From contig JANJVS010000112.1 in NCBI GenBank assembly GCA_024709955.1, positions 1-38,306 on the forward strand: DNA of 38,306 nucleotides, given 5' to 3'. The notes beneath the pieces were generated by a model, which was not told the origin of the DNA, ran no database searches, and saw only the letters and a list, made by a program, of their open reading frames with translations. The DNA comes from Rhodocyclaceae bacterium. GTDB lineage: Bacteria; Pseudomonadota; Gammaproteobacteria; Burkholderiales; Rhodocyclaceae. The first letter of the stretch is position 1; every line of letters starts with the position of its first letter. This document shows, piece by piece, positions 9,128 through 17,743 of the stretch. The position numbers and the translations under genes are program-made.

Positions 9128-9310
9128 GTGGCAGAAAAGAAAATCAAAGTAACGCTTGTGAAGAGCGTGATTGGTACGAAGCAAGACCATCGGGCCACGG
9201 TACGTGGCTTGGGATTGCGGCGCATCAACAGTACTGCAGAACTGCAAGACACTCCCGCAGTGCGCGGCATGATCAAAAAGGTTGCATATCTTGTGAAGTG
9301 TGAGGGTTAA
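9128..9310 (+). CDS. rpmD: 50S ribosomal protein L30 (GTG start)
   Basis: The 60-residue product ([20 protein letters not shown], then [20 protein letters not shown]) is typical L30. The start is GTG, supported by GGAGG at 9116-9120 seven nucleotides upstream and by the conserved N-terminus. It ends 4 nt before the rplO ATG. Confidence 0.96.
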   Translation: MAEKKIKVTLVKSVIGTKQDHRATVRGLGLRRINSTAELQDTPAVRGMIKKVAYLVKCEG

Positions 9311-9314
9311 GCTA

Positions 9315-9761
9315 ATGCGGCTCAATAATCTCAAACCTGCCGATGGTGCCAAGCATTCGGCAAAACGCCCGGGCCGTGGCATTGGCAGCGGTCTTGGTAA
9401 GACCGGCGGTCGTGGCCACAAGGGCCAGAAGTCGCGAGCCGGGGGCTTCCACAAAGTGGGCTTCGAAGGAGGCCAGATGCCTCTGCAGCGCCGCTTGCCC
9501 AAACGAGGCTTCGTCTCTTTGACGGCTAGCCGGAATGTGGAAGTGCGCCTCTCCGAGCTTGATAAGTTGCCGGTTGAGGATGTCGACCTTCTGACTCTGA
9601 TGCAGGCTGGCATTGTTCCAGCCGATGCGCTTTCTGCAAAGGTGATCCTCTCTGGCAGCTTGGCGCGCAAGGTGAACTTGAAGGGAGTTGGTGCCACCAA
9701 GGGAGCGCGCGCGGCTATCGAGGCTGCTGGCGGTTCGGTCGCCGATATTGCGGCTGCATAG
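9315..9761 (+). CDS. rplO: 50S ribosomal protein L15
   Basis: The ATG at 9315 gives [20 protein letters not shown] and 148 residues. A GTG five codons upstream lies inside rpmD and was rejected. The glycine-rich [20 protein letters not shown] segment (residues 20-39) is the L15 hallmark. L15 joins late in 50S assembly. It precedes secY, as in nearly all bacteria. Confidence 0.97.
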   Translation: MRLNNLKPADGAKHSAKRPGRGIGSGLGKTGGRGHKGQKSRAGGFHKVGFEGGQMPLQRRLPKRGFVSLTASRNVEVRLSELDKLPVEDVDLLTLMQAGIVPADALSAKVILSGSLARKVNLKGVGATKGARAAIEAAGGSVADIAAA

Positions 9762-9784
9762 ATAGAAGCACCGGGAGCAAATAC

Positions 9785-11119
9785 TTGGCCACTGCCACTG
9801 CGGAAGCCCTCGCGCTAGGAAAGTCAGGTAAGTTCGGCGACCTCTGGCGCCGACTCTGGTTCCTGCTGGGCGCGCTGGTCGTCTACCGGATCGGCGCGCA
9901 CATTCCTGTACCTGGTATCGATCCTGTCCAGCTGGCAGAGTTATTCAACTCCCAGCAGGGCGGTATTCTCGGGGTATTCAACCTGTTTTCGGGGGGGGCG
10001 CTATCGCGCTTCACGATATTTGCGCTTGGGATCATGCCGTACATATCGTCATCAATCATCATGCAGTTGATGTCGATTGCGATACCCTCCCTTGAACAGT
10101 TGAAAAAGGAGGGTGAGGCAGGTCGTCGCAAGATCACCCAGTACACTCGCTATGGCACGGTGGCACTGGCCCTCTTTCAAGCAATGGGTATCGCCATTGC
10201 TCTTGAGACCCAGCCTGGCTTGGTGCTGGACCCAGGGATGATGTTCCGCCTGACTACCGTCATGACGTTGGTCACTGGGACCATGTTCCTGATGTGGCTT
10301 GGTGAGCAGATCACAGAACGTGGCCTCGGTAACGGCATTTCGATCATCATCTTCGCCGGTATCGCAGCGGGTTTGCCGAGTGCACTGGCCGGGCTCTTTG
10401 AGCTTGTCCGCACTGGAGCGATGCACCCGCTTACGTCCATCGTCATCTGCATTCTCGTTGTCGTGGTGACCGGCTTTGTGGTCTTCGTCGAGCGTGGGCA
10501 ACGCAAGATCTTGGTCAACTACGCCAAGCGTCAGGTCGGCAACAAGATTTATGGTGGCCAAAGCTCCCATCTCCCCCTGAAGCTGAACATGGCGGGTGTC
10601 ATCCCGCCGATCTTCGCCTCGTCGATTATCCTTTTCCCTGCTACGGCAGCAGGCTGGTTCGGCGCGAGCGAGGGGATGTTGTGGCTTAAGGACATTGCTG
10701 CGACCCTGTCGCCCGGTCAGCCCATCTATGTCATTCTTTACGCGGCAGCGATCATCTTCTTCTGTTTCTTTTATACCGCACTAGTGTTCAACTCGAAGGA
10801 GACTGCGGAGAACCTTAAGAAGAGCGGTGCTTTTGTTCCTGGCTACCGCCCGGGCGATCAGACAGCGCGCTATATCGACAAAATTCTAATGCGGCTTACA
10901 CTGGTCGGCGCCATCTACATCACCTTGGTTTGCTTGCTGCCCGAGTTCCTGATTCTGAAATGGAACGTGCCGTTTTACTTCGGTGGCACTTCGCTCTTGA
11001 TCATCGTCGTGGTGACCATGGATTTCATGGCGCAAGTTCAGGCCTACATCATGTCGCACCAGTATGAAAGCCTGCTGAAGAAAGCAAATTTCAAGGGTTC
11101 CGGACTGGCCGGCCGTTGA
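9785..11119 (+). CDS. secY: Protein translocase subunit SecY (TTG start)
   Basis: The 444-residue protein is the pore subunit of the Sec translocon in the inner membrane, working with SecE, SecG and SecA. It shows the usual ten membrane segments. Conserved stretches include [20 protein letters not shown] near residue 35, [15 protein letters not shown] near 84 and the cytoplasmic loop around [20 protein letters not shown] near 355. The start is TTG, with GGGAG at 9773-9777 as ribosome-binding site, and this N-terminus fits the family. An in-frame ATG start at this point is absent. Confidence 0.96.
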   Translation: MATATAEALALGKSGKFGDLWRRLWFLLGALVVYRIGAHIPVPGIDPVQLAELFNSQQGGILGVFNLFSGGALSRFTIFALGIMPYISSSIIMQLMSIAIPSLEQLKKEGEAGRRKITQYTRYGTVALALFQAMGIAIALETQPGLVLDPGMMFRLTTVMTLVTGTMFLMWLGEQITERGLGNGISIIIFAGIAAGLPSALAGLFELVRTGAMHPLTSIVICILVVVVTGFVVFVERGQRKILVNYAKRQVGNKIYGGQSSHLPLKLNMAGVIPPIFASSIILFPATAAGWFGASEGMLWLKDIAATLSPGQPIYVILYAAAIIFFCFFYTALVFNSKETAENLKKSGAFVPGYRPGDQTARYIDKILMRLTLVGAIYITLVCLLPEFLILKWNVPFYFGGTSLLIIVVVTMDFMAQVQAYIMSHQYESLLKKANFKGSGLAGR

Positions 11120-11140
11120 GTAAGTTGAAGTTGAAAGTTC

Positions 11141-11359
11141 ATGTCGAAAGAAGATGTCATTGAAATGCAGGGCGAGGTTCTAGAGAACCTCCCGAATGCC
11201 ACGTTCCGGGTAAGGTTGGAAAATGGACACGTCGTCCTTGGCCATATATCCGGGAAAATGCGCATGCATTACATTCGAATCCTTCCGGGCGACAAAGTTA
11301 CGGTTCAACTGACGCCTTATGATCTCAACAAGGCGCGGATCGTGTTTCGGGCAAAGTAA
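11141..11359 (+). CDS. infA: Translation initiation factor IF-1
   Basis: The 72-residue S1-fold protein contains [20 protein letters not shown] and [20 protein letters not shown], diagnostic of IF-1. It blocks the A site during initiation. Its place between secY and rpmJ is common in betaproteobacteria and other groups but not in E. coli, where infA lies elsewhere. Confidence 0.97.
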   Translation: MSKEDVIEMQGEVLENLPNATFRVRLENGHVVLGHISGKMRMHYIRILPGDKVTVQLTPYDLNKARIVFRAK

Positions 11360-11388
11360 TTGGATAGACAGTTTTTGCGGAGATAGAA

Positions 11389-11502
11389 ATGAGAGTTCAG
11401 GCTTCGGTCAAGCGCATTTGTCGCAAGTGCAAGATTATTCGTCGCCATGGCGTCGTGCGTGTCATCTGTACCGACCCGCGCCACAAGCAGCGCCAAGGTT
11501 GA
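11389..11502 (+). CDS. rpmJ: 50S ribosomal protein L36 (zinc-binding type)
   Basis: This short gene encodes 37 residues beginning [20 protein letters not shown] and ending DPRHKQRQG. Cysteines 11, 14 and 27 and histidine 32 form the zinc ribbon of the C+ form of L36. It is one residue shorter than the E. coli protein in the segment before the histidine. AGATAGAA precedes the ATG; the ribosome-binding site is weak (GGAG at 11379-11382). The -35 box of the next promoter overlaps its stop codon. Confidence 0.95.
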   Translation: MRVQASVKRICRKCKIIRRHGVVRVICTDPRHKQRQG

Positions 11503-11527
11503 AAATAATTTTTTTCTGTTTTAAAAT
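11499..11527 (+). promoter_or_regulatory. Putative sigma70 promoter of the alpha operon
   Basis: TTGAAA at 11499-11504 and TAAAAT at 11522-11527 are 17 nt apart, in the most AT-rich stretch of the area. The -35 box overlaps the rpmJ stop codon. Transcription would begin near 11534, about 49 nt before rpsM. A small CGGTT/AACCG stem-loop follows in the leader. Confidence 0.7.
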
Positions 11528-11582
11528 TGTCGGTTCCCGTTAAACCGGCTCAACTCGACGAAGTAAGGGACAAGGTAAGGAT

Positions 11583-11948
11583 ATGGCCCGTATTGCAGGC
11601 GTAAATATTCCGAATCATCAGCATGCCGAAATCGCATTGACCGCGATTTATGGCGTAGGTCGCACGCGCGCCCAAAAAATTTGCGACGCTGCAGGTGTGA
11701 AGCGTTCAAGCAAGATCAAGGATCTCAGCGAAGCGGATATGGATCGCCTGCGCGAAGAGGTGGGCAAGTTCGCGGTCGAGGGTGACCTGCGCCGCGAAGT
11801 GACGATGAGCATCAAGCGTCTCATGGATCTTGGTTGCTATCGCGGTGTTCGTCACCGTCGCGGCCTGCCGGTCCGTGGCCAGCGCACGCGCACCAATGCG
11901 CGCACTCGCAAGGGGCCGCGCAAGTCGGTGGCCGGCGCCAAGAAATAA
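11583..11948 (+). CDS. rpsM: 30S ribosomal protein S13
   Basis: The 121-residue product begins [20 protein letters not shown] and ends with the basic [20 protein letters not shown] region, the S13 hallmark. S13 makes subunit bridges and contacts P-site tRNA through its tail. GGTAAGGA before the ATG is the ribosome-binding site. It is the first gene of the alpha operon. Confidence 0.98.
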   Translation: MARIAGVNIPNHQHAEIALTAIYGVGRTRAQKICDAAGVKRSSKIKDLSEADMDRLREEVGKFAVEGDLRREVTMSIKRLMDLGCYRGVRHRRGLPVRGQRTRTNARTRKGPRKSVAGAKK

Positions 11949-11966
11949 CCAGCAAGGTAAATCGAT

Positions 11967-12356
11967 ATGGCCAAAACCACGACCAAAGTACGCAAGAAGG
12001 TCAAGAAGAATGTTGCCGAGGGCATTGCCCACGTGCATGCCTCCTTCAACAATACAATCATCACCATCACTGATCGTCAAGGTAACGCACTTTCCTGGGC
12101 GACCTCTGGTGGTGCTGGCTTCAAGGGTTCGCGCAAGTCCACGCCGTTCGCCGCCCAGGTGGCCGCGGAGGCTGCCGGCAAGGCAGCCCAGGAATGCGGC
12201 ATCAAGAATCTCGAAGTGCGCATCAAGGGCCCCGGACCCGGGCGCGAGTCTGCGGTCCGTGCCCTGAATGCACTGGGTATCAAGATCAGCAGTATTACCG
12301 ACATCACCCCGATTCCTCACAACGGTTGCCGGCCGCCCAAGCGGCGCCGCATCTAA
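11967..12356 (+). CDS. rpsK: 30S ribosomal protein S11
   Basis: The 129-residue product contains [20 protein letters not shown] near residue 18 and ends [18 protein letters not shown], both typical of S11. S11 lies on the 30S platform near the mRNA exit and contacts S7 and S18. An 18-nt gap separates it from rpsM. Confidence 0.98.
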   Translation: MAKTTTKVRKKVKKNVAEGIAHVHASFNNTIITITDRQGNALSWATSGGAGFKGSRKSTPFAAQVAAEAAGKAAQECGIKNLEVRIKGPGPGRESAVRALNALGIKISSITDITPIPHNGCRPPKRRRI

Positions 12357-12380
12357 GCTAGCAGTAAGGAGTAAGCCAAA

Positions 12381-13010
12381 GTGGCCCGCAATCTAGATCC
12401 AAAGTGCCGTCAATGCCGTCGTGAGGGGGAGAAGCTCTTCCTCAAGGGGGAAAAATGCTTTACCGACAAGTGCTCGATTGAGCGTCGCTCGTACGCTCCG
12501 GGCCAGCATGGACAAAAGTCCGGGCAGCGCCTTTCCGGCTATGGCCAGCAACTGCGCGAAAAGCAGAAAATCCGCCGCCTTTACGGCGTCCTGGAGCGCC
12601 AGTTCCGCAAGGTTTTCGCCGAGGCAAATCGTCGCAAGGGGCAGACCGGCGAGAACCTCCTGCAGTTGCTGGAAGGCCGGCTCGATTCTGTCGCCTATCG
12701 CATGGGCTTCGGTGCCTCGCGTGCAGAAGCGCGCCAGGTGGTGCGCCACAACGGCGTCCTCGTCAATGGCAAGCGGGTCAATATCCCCTCGTACAACGTC
12801 AGCCCCGGCGATGTCATTCAGCTGACGGATGTGGCGCGTGCGCACTTGCGCATCAAGGCCGCCATGGAGGCCGCTGAGTCGCGCGGCTTCCCCGAGTGGA
12901 TTGATGTCGACGTCAAGGCGGGCAAGGGCACGTTCAAGGCATACCCGGCGCGCGACGAGCTGCCGCCTTCCATCAAGGAAGGCCTCGTGGTCGAGTTGTA
13001 TTCGCGTTAA
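12381..13010 (+). CDS. rpsD: 30S ribosomal protein S4 (GTG start, Cys-containing type)
   Basis: The 209-residue product begins MARNLDPKCRQCRREGEKLF. The start is GTG, with AAGGAG at 12366-12371. Cysteines 9, 12, 26 and 31 form the zinc-finger arrangement of the C+ S4 type. The S4 RNA-binding domain (LEGRLDSVAYRMGFGASRAE, then VNGKRVNIPSYNVSPGD) starts near residue 95. S4 nucleates 30S assembly and represses the alpha operon in E. coli; its target was not located here. Confidence 0.97.
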   Translation: MARNLDPKCRQCRREGEKLFLKGEKCFTDKCSIERRSYAPGQHGQKSGQRLSGYGQQLREKQKIRRLYGVLERQFRKVFAEANRRKGQTGENLLQLLEGRLDSVAYRMGFGASRAEARQVVRHNGVLVNGKRVNIPSYNVSPGDVIQLTDVARAHLRIKAAMEAAESRGFPEWIDVDVKAGKGTFKAYPARDELPPSIKEGLVVELYSR

Positions 13011-13022
13011 TTTGGATTCCCT

Positions 13023-13055
13023 GCGCCCGGGGGCATAGTGCCCTCGGGCGCCTTT
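13023..13055 (+). terminator. Strong hairpin between rpsD and rpoA (attenuator?)
   Basis: Positions 13023-13035 pair with 13039-13051 over 13 bp (one G-U) around a 3-nt loop, followed by only CTTT. The stem is very stable, but the T run is too short for a full terminator. It may tune rpoA read-through or stabilise the upstream mRNA end. Confidence 0.5.
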
Positions 13056-13074
13056 GTCTATTTGAGGAACGAAG

Positions 13075-14064
13075 ATGCAAAGTCACGCGCTTCTAAAACC
13101 CCGCATCATCGACGTTCAGACTCTTTCTCCCGTGCATGCCCGCGTGGTCATGGAGCCCTTCGAGCGCGGCTACGGTCACACGCTCGGCAATGCCTTGCGT
13201 CGTATCCTGTTGTCCTCGATGCCCGGGGCCGCACCAACGGAAATCACCATCGATGGCGTGCTGCACGAGTATTCCACGCTGGAAGGCGTGCGCGAAGATG
13301 TCGTTGACATCATGCTCAACCTGAAGGGCGTGGTAATGCGCCTGCACAACCGCGGTGAAACCATGCTTACATTGTCCAAGCGCGGCGAAGGTGCGGAAAC
13401 CATCGTGACGGCAGCCGACATCCAGGCCAGTCATGATGTCGAGATCATCAATCCTGACCACGTCATCGCCCACTTGGCCCCTGGCGGCAAACTGGACATG
13501 CAGATCAAGGTCGAGCTGGGACGCGGTTACGTACCCGCCAACGTCCGCATTTCCAATAAGGAAAGCAAAACCATCGGTCGCATCATGGTCGATGCTTCCT
13601 TCAGTCCCGTGCGCCGTGTCAGCTACCAGGTCGAGGCGGCGCGCGTGGAGCAGCGCACCGATCTGGACAAGCTGATCATGGACATCGAAACCAACGGTGC
13701 CATCGATCCGGAAGAGTCGATCCGCTACGCAGCCAGCATCCTGATGGATCAGCTGTCGGTGTTCTCCGATCTCGAAGGCACGCCGATTTCGATCGAGGTC
13801 CCCAAGCAGTCCTCCGTCGATCCGATTTTGCTCCGTCCGGTCGATGACCTTGAGCTGACAGTTCGTTCCGCCAACTGTCTCAAGGCCGAGAACATCTATT
13901 ACATCGGTGACCTGATTCAGCGCACCGAGACCGAACTGCTGAAGACCCCGAACCTTGGCCGCAAATCGCTCAACGAGATCAAGGAAGTGCTCGCTTCGCG
14001 CGGTTTGACGTTAGGGATGAAGCTGGAAAACTGGCCGCCCGCCGGCCTGGAAAAGATGGGCTGA
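13075..14064 (+). CDS. rpoA: RNA polymerase alpha subunit
   Basis: The 329-residue protein matches the family length. The N-terminal assembly domain includes [20 protein letters not shown] (near residues 25-45), which dimerises and binds beta and beta'. The C-terminal domain includes [20 protein letters not shown] and [20 protein letters not shown], which bind UP-element DNA and activators. TTGAGGAAC before the ATG is the ribosome-binding site. Confidence 0.98.
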   Translation: MQSHALLKPRIIDVQTLSPVHARVVMEPFERGYGHTLGNALRRILLSSMPGAAPTEITIDGVLHEYSTLEGVREDVVDIMLNLKGVVMRLHNRGETMLTLSKRGEGAETIVTAADIQASHDVEIINPDHVIAHLAPGGKLDMQIKVELGRGYVPANVRISNKESKTIGRIMVDASFSPVRRVSYQVEAARVEQRTDLDKLIMDIETNGAIDPEESIRYAASILMDQLSVFSDLEGTPISIEVPKQSSVDPILLRPVDDLELTVRSANCLKAENIYYIGDLIQRTETELLKTPNLGRKSLNEIKEVLASRGLTLGMKLENWPPAGLEKMG

Positions 14065-14101
14065 TCCAGCCCGCAGGCAAACTCACAAAATAACAAGCAA
14101 C

Positions 14102-14127
14102 CGGCCGCAGGCATAGCGCGGCGGCCG
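14102..14127 (+). other. GC hairpin in the rpoA-rplQ gap
   Basis: CGGCCGC at 14102-14108 pairs with GCGGCCG at 14121-14127 around a 12-nt loop. The 84-nt gap shows no promoter. The hairpin has AAAAG rather than T after it, so it is not a terminator; mRNA stability or processing are possible roles. Confidence 0.35.
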
Positions 14128-14148
14128 CAAAAGTGAAAGGAAAATATC

Positions 14149-14544
14149 ATGCGTCACGGCAACGGACTGCGCAAACTCAACCGCACTTCTTCCCATCGCC
14201 AGGCGATGCTGCGCAACATGGCGGTATCCCTGCTTCGTCACGAGGCGATCAAGACTACCCTGCCGAAAGCCAAGGAATTGCGCCGCGTCGTCGAGCCGAT
14301 CATCACTCTCGGCAAGAAGCCCTCGCTGGCCAACCGCCGCCTGGCCTTTGATCGCCTGCGCGACCGTGAGATCGTCTGCAAGGTCTTCGATGTTCTTGGC
14401 CCGCGTTTCGCCAATCGCAACGGCGGCTACCTGCGCATCCTCAAGATGGGTTTCCGCGTCGGCGACAATGCACCGATGGCCTATGTCGAATTGCTCGACC
14501 GTCCCGAGGAAGCCGTGGCGACAGAGGCTCCCAGCGCCGAATAA
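14149..14544 (+). CDS. rplQ: 50S ribosomal protein L17
   Basis: The 131-residue product begins [20 protein letters not shown] and contains [20 protein letters not shown], the L17 signature. L17 lies near the exit tunnel. GAAAGGAAAA provides the ribosome-binding site. It is the last gene of the cluster and converges with gltL. Confidence 0.98.
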   Translation: MRHGNGLRKLNRTSSHRQAMLRNMAVSLLRHEAIKTTLPKAKELRRVVEPIITLGKKPSLANRRLAFDRLRDREIVCKVFDVLGPRFANRNGGYLRILKMGFRVGDNAPMAYVELLDRPEEAVATEAPSAE

Positions 14545-14552
14545 GTGCTGCG

Positions 14553-14601
14553 CATGGACAACAAAAAAGCCGACCGTGAGTCGGCTTTTTTGTTGTCCAT
14601 G
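14553..14601. terminator. Bidirectional terminator between rplQ and gltL
   Basis: Positions 14553-14574 pair perfectly with 14580-14601, a 22-bp stem with a 5-nt loop. The stem includes runs of A (14563-14568) and T (14586-14591), so each strand ends with a GC-rich inner stem followed by a T tract. It serves rplQ from the left and gltL from the right. Confidence 0.9.
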
Positions 14602-14612
14602 GCTGGTCACTG

Positions 14613-15341
14613 CTAGTGACTGAGAATTTTCGAGAGAAACAGCTGGGCGCGCTCGGACCGGGGCGTCCCGAAGAACTCGTCCTTGGTCGCGTCCTCGACG
14701 ATGCAGCCTTGGTCCATGAAGATGACGCGGTCCGCGACCTTGCGCGCAAAGCCCATTTCGTGAGTGACGACCATCATGGTCATGCCCTCGTTGGCGAGTT
14801 CAACCATGACATCGAGGACCTCGTTGATCATTTCCGGGTCGAGCGCGGAGGTCGGCTCGTCGAACAGCATGCAAATCGGATCCATTGCCAGTGCCCGCGC
14901 GATCGCCACGCGCTGCTGCTGGCCGCCGGACAACTGACCGGGATATTTCCCTGCCTGGGATTTCAGCCCCACGCGCTCGAGCAGCCTGAGGCCGCGCTCG
15001 ATCGCCTCGTCCTTGCCGCGGCCGAGGACCTTGACCTGGCCGATGGCGAGGTTTTCGGTGATGGTCATGTGCGGGAACAGCTCGAAATGCTGGAACACCA
15101 TGCCGACGTGGGAACGCAGGCGCGGCAGGTCGGTCTTGGGGTCGCCGACGGAAATGCCATTGACCGTCACCTCGCCTTCCTGAAAGGATTCCAGTCCATT
15201 GACGCACTTGATCAGGGTCGACTTGCCCGAACCCGATGGGCCGCAGACGACCACTACCTCGCCTTTCTCGATGCGGGTTGAGCAATCGGTGAGTACCTGG
15301 AACTGGCCGTACCACTTGCTGACTTTGCGGATTTCGATCAT
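14613..15341 (-). CDS. gltL: Glutamate/aspartate ABC transporter, ATP-binding protein
   Basis: The 242-residue ATPase has Walker [10 protein letters not shown] at residues 34-42, the signature LSGGQQQ at 137-143, Walker B ending LFDEP near 159-163 and the H-loop histidine in VVTHEMGF. It belongs to the polar amino acid uptake group (GltL/GlnQ). It would power import through GltJ and GltK at the inner membrane. It is the last gene of a four-gene minus-strand operon, 7 nt after gltK. Glutamate/aspartate is inferred from the paired permeases and binding protein; another acidic amino acid is possible. Confidence 0.92.
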   Translation of the reverse strand: MIEIRKVSKWYGQFQVLTDCSTRIEKGEVVVVCGPSGSGKSTLIKCVNGLESFQEGEVTVNGISVGDPKTDLPRLRSHVGMVFQHFELFPHMTITENLAIGQVKVLGRGKDEAIERGLRLLERVGLKSQAGKYPGQLSGGQQQRVAIARALAMDPICMLFDEPTSALDPEMINEVLDVMVELANEGMTMMVVTHEMGFARKVADRVIFMDQGCIVEDATKDEFFGTPRSERAQLFLSKILSH

Positions 15342-15348
15342 GGCGGGC

Positions 15349-16020
15349 TCACCGGATGATGGCGATACGCGCCTGTAGATGCTTGACCAGGCGCGAGAGG
15401 GAAAAGCAGATCACGAAATAGATGAGGGCGACGAAGAGATACATCTCGACCGGGCGGTTGTAGTTCTTGCCGGCGACCTCGGCGGCCTTGAGCAGATCCT
15501 TGGCGCCGATGGCATAGACCAGGGAGGTGTCCTGGAACAGGATGATCGTCTGGGTCAGCAGCACCGGCAGCATGTTGCGGAAGGCCTGTGGCAGGACGAT
15601 GTAGGACATGGTCTGGCGGTAGTTCATGCCGAGCGCCTGGCCGGCCCAGACCTGTCCGCGCGGCACGCTCTGGATGCCAGCGCGCATGATCTCGCTGTAG
15701 TAGGCGGCCTCGAAGGCGGTGAAGGTGAGGATGGCCGAATTCTCCGCGCCCATCGGTTGGCCGGTGATCAGCGGGATGACCAGGAAGAACCAAAGGATCA
15801 CCATCAGCAGAGGGATGGAGCGCATCACGTTGACGTACCAGGTGGCGGCAAGCGCCAGGGGCGTGATAGCGGAGAGCCGCGCCAACGCCAGCAGCGTGCC
15901 AAGGAAGATGCCACCCGCCATGGCGATCAGCGTGAGCTTCGCCGTGAACAACAGGCCGCTCCAGAGGAAGGGCAGGCTGGGCGCGAGGACGCTGAAATCG
16001 AAGTTGTCGAACATGCTCAT
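15349..16020 (-). CDS. gltK: Glutamate/aspartate ABC transporter permease GltK
   Basis: The start at 16020 gives [20 protein letters not shown] (223 residues), a normal length for this family. Several membrane helices are visible. The EAA-type coupling loop is near residues 125-160 ([20 protein letters not shown]). It pairs with GltJ to form the inner-membrane channel. The ATG overlaps the gltJ stop (ATGA), which fixes the start and suggests coupled translation. Confidence 0.91.
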   Translation of the reverse strand: MSMFDNFDFSVLAPSLPFLWSGLLFTAKLTLIAMAGGIFLGTLLALARLSAITPLALAATWYVNVMRSIPLLMVILWFFLVIPLITGQPMGAENSAILTFTAFEAAYYSEIMRAGIQSVPRGQVWAGQALGMNYRQTMSYIVLPQAFRNMLPVLLTQTIILFQDTSLVYAIGAKDLLKAAEVAGKNYNRPVEMYLFVALIYFVICFSLSRLVKHLQARIAIIR

Positions 16021-16754
16021 TTCGCCCCGACGATGAAGCCGGGGACGCGGGAACGGCGCTCGATGAAGGCCATGCCGCGGTTGGCGATGAAGGCGCAAAT
16101 GAAATAGAGCAGGGTGACGGCCAGGTAGGTCTCGATGCCCTGCTCGGAGTCCTCCTGCATCTGGCGCGCCTGGAAGGTGAGCTCCATGACGCCGATGGCG
16201 AAGGCGACCGCCGAGTTCTTGAAGATGTTCATGAATTCGGAGGTCAGCGGCGGAATGATGATGCGGATGGCCATCGGCAGGATCACGTAGCGGTAGGTCT
16301 GCGGCAGCGTGAGGCCGATCGCCAGGCCCGCCATGCGCTGACCGCGTGGCAGGCTCTGGATGCCGGCGCGCACCTGTTCGGCGATGCGCGCCGAGGTGAA
16401 CAGGCCGAGGCAGAGTACGGCGGTGACGAACTCCTTCGCCGGCATGTCCTGCTTGACCCAGAGCGAGAGCTCGCGCGGCAGCAGCTCGGGGACGACGAAG
16501 AACCAGAGGAACATCTGCACCAGCAGCGGGATGTTGCGGTAGAACTCGACGTGGCAGGTGGCGAGGAAGGCGAGACCGCGATGGGGGGCGGTGCGCAGCA
16601 CGCCGATCAGGCCGCCGAGCAGCAGGGCGATCAGCCATGCCGAAATGGAAACCGCAACGGTCCAGCCGAAGCCGGTGAGCAGCCAGTCGAGGTAGGTTTC
16701 CTCCCCGCCCTGGATCTGCTCGAAGAAGATGCCCCAGTTCCAGTGGTAGTTCAT
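16017..16754 (-). CDS. gltJ: Glutamate/aspartate ABC transporter permease GltJ
   Basis: The 245-residue membrane protein begins MNYHWNWGIFFEQIQGGEET, a start typical of GltJ. It carries the coupling loop QSLPRGQRMAGLAIGLTLPQ in its second half and several hydrophobic helices. It is one of two related permeases of the importer. The ribosome-binding GGAG lies just before the start, at the end of the 60-nt gltI-gltJ spacer. That spacer holds a REP-like hairpin. Confidence 0.92.
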   Translation of the reverse strand: MNYHWNWGIFFEQIQGGEETYLDWLLTGFGWTVAVSISAWLIALLLGGLIGVLRTAPHRGLAFLATCHVEFYRNIPLLVQMFLWFFVVPELLPRELSLWVKQDMPAKEFVTAVLCLGLFTSARIAEQVRAGIQSLPRGQRMAGLAIGLTLPQTYRYVILPMAIRIIIPPLTSEFMNIFKNSAVAFAIGVMELTFQARQMQEDSEQGIETYLAVTLLYFICAFIANRGMAFIERRSRVPGFIVGAK

Positions 16755-16764
16755 CGCGTTCTCC

Positions 16765-16801
16765 GGCGCTGACGGAACGTATTCACCGTCCCGCCAGCGC
16801 C
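16765..16801 (-). repeat. REP-like hairpin in the gltI-gltJ spacer
   Basis: Positions 16765-16777 and 16789-16801 form an imperfect inverted repeat. In the minus-strand transcript they give a 13-bp stem with two G-U pairs and an 11-nt loop. The outer half belongs to a copy of the dispersed repeat at 16784-16810. In E. coli, REP hairpins between malE and malF keep binding-protein mRNA abundant; a similar role here is inference. Confidence 0.55.
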
Positions 16802-16810
16802 GACTTTTGC
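16784..16810 (-). repeat. Dispersed 27-bp repeat, copy 1
   Basis: On the plus strand this copy reads CACCGTCCCG, then CCAGCGCCGACTTTTGC. It is the reference for the family. Others are at 20083, 24446, 27539, 28966, 32660 and 36459. It starts 4 nt from the gltI stop codon. Confidence 0.6.
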
Positions 16811-16814
16811 GGTA

Positions 16815-17714
16815 TTACTTGTTGTAGGCCTCGGCGGGGGCGTCGCTCGGGGTCTTGATGAGTTCCTTGAGCTTGTCGCTCATCGGGAAGTTCATGTTGG
16901 CGCCCTTGGGCGGGATCGGCGACATGAACCACTTGGCGTAGAGCTTGTCGATTTCGCCGCTCTTCATCAGGCCGACCACGGTGTTGTCCACCAGCTTCTT
17001 GAAGGCGGGATCGTCCTTGCGGATCATGATGGCGATCGGCTCGATGTTGAGCACCTCGCCGACGATGGCGTACTCGGCGGGATTCTTCGAGGTGACGATC
17101 AGGCCGGCGAGCAGGTTGTCGTCCATGACGAAGGCCACGGCGCGGTCGGTTTCGAGCATCAGGAAGGAATCGGCGTGATCCTTGCCATAGACTTCCTTGA
17201 AGTCCACGTTCTGGCCCTTCTCGTGCTGGCGCATCAGCTTGACCGAGGTGGTGCCGGTGGTGGTGGCGATCGGCTTGCCGCCGAGCTGGGAGAGGCTGGT
17301 GATGCCGGAAGCCTTCTTCACGGCCATGCGCACGTTGGTGACGAAGGTGGTGGGGGCGAAGGCGACCTGCTTCTGGCGCGCCTCGTTGTTGGTGGTCGAG
17401 CCGCATTCGAGATCGACGGTGCCGTTGGTCACCAGCGGGATGCGGTTCTGCGAGGTGACGGCCTGGTGCTGCACCTTGAGGGCGGGCAGCTTGAGTTCGG
17501 CCTTGACGGCATCGACGATGCGGTTGCAGATCTCGATGTGGTAGCCGATCGGCTGCTGCTTGTCGTCGAGGTAGGAGAGCGGGTAGGAGGATTCGCGGAT
17601 GCCCATGGTGATGCTGCCGGACTCCTTGACCTTGGCGAGGGTGTCGGCCAGCGCGGGCTGGACGAGGGCGAAGGCGGACGCGAGGGTGAAACCGATGGCG
17701 AGCTTGTTGTTCAT
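16815..17714 (-). CDS. gltI: Glutamate/aspartate periplasmic binding protein
   Basis: The 299-residue product has a signal peptide (basic MNNK, hydrophobic core, cleavage likely after ALA at residue 23). The mature part is a type-3 solute-binding fold with SITMGIRESSYPLSYLDDKQ and TVDLECGSTTNNEARQKQVA, characteristic of GltI. It would capture acidic amino acids in the periplasm for GltJKL. AGGAG before the ATG is a good ribosome-binding site. Only 29 nt separate it from the exporter gene upstream, leaving little room for an own promoter in the gap. Confidence 0.93.
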   Translation of the reverse strand: MNNKLAIGFTLASAFALVQPALADTLAKVKESGSITMGIRESSYPLSYLDDKQQPIGYHIEICNRIVDAVKAELKLPALKVQHQAVTSQNRIPLVTNGTVDLECGSTTNNEARQKQVAFAPTTFVTNVRMAVKKASGITSLSQLGGKPIATTTGTTSVKLMRQHEKGQNVDFKEVYGKDHADSFLMLETDRAVAFVMDDNLLAGLIVTSKNPAEYAIVGEVLNIEPIAIMIRKDDPAFKKLVDNTVVGLMKSGEIDKLYAKWFMSPIPPKGANMNFPMSDKLKELIKTPSDAPAEAYNK

Positions 17715-17743
17715 TGCGGTCTCCTAGGTTGAGGGAGCGGAAA

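Noticed and set aside
13023-13055. Full transcription terminator between rpsD and rpoA
   Set aside because: The stem is strong, but only three T residues follow. rpoA has no promoter of its own in the gap, so full termination is unlikely; it is listed as a possible attenuator.
15349-16638. 429-codon frame placing gltK behind a long N-terminal extension
   Set aside because: The extension is an out-of-phase reading of gltJ; the ATGA overlap puts the gltK start at 16020.
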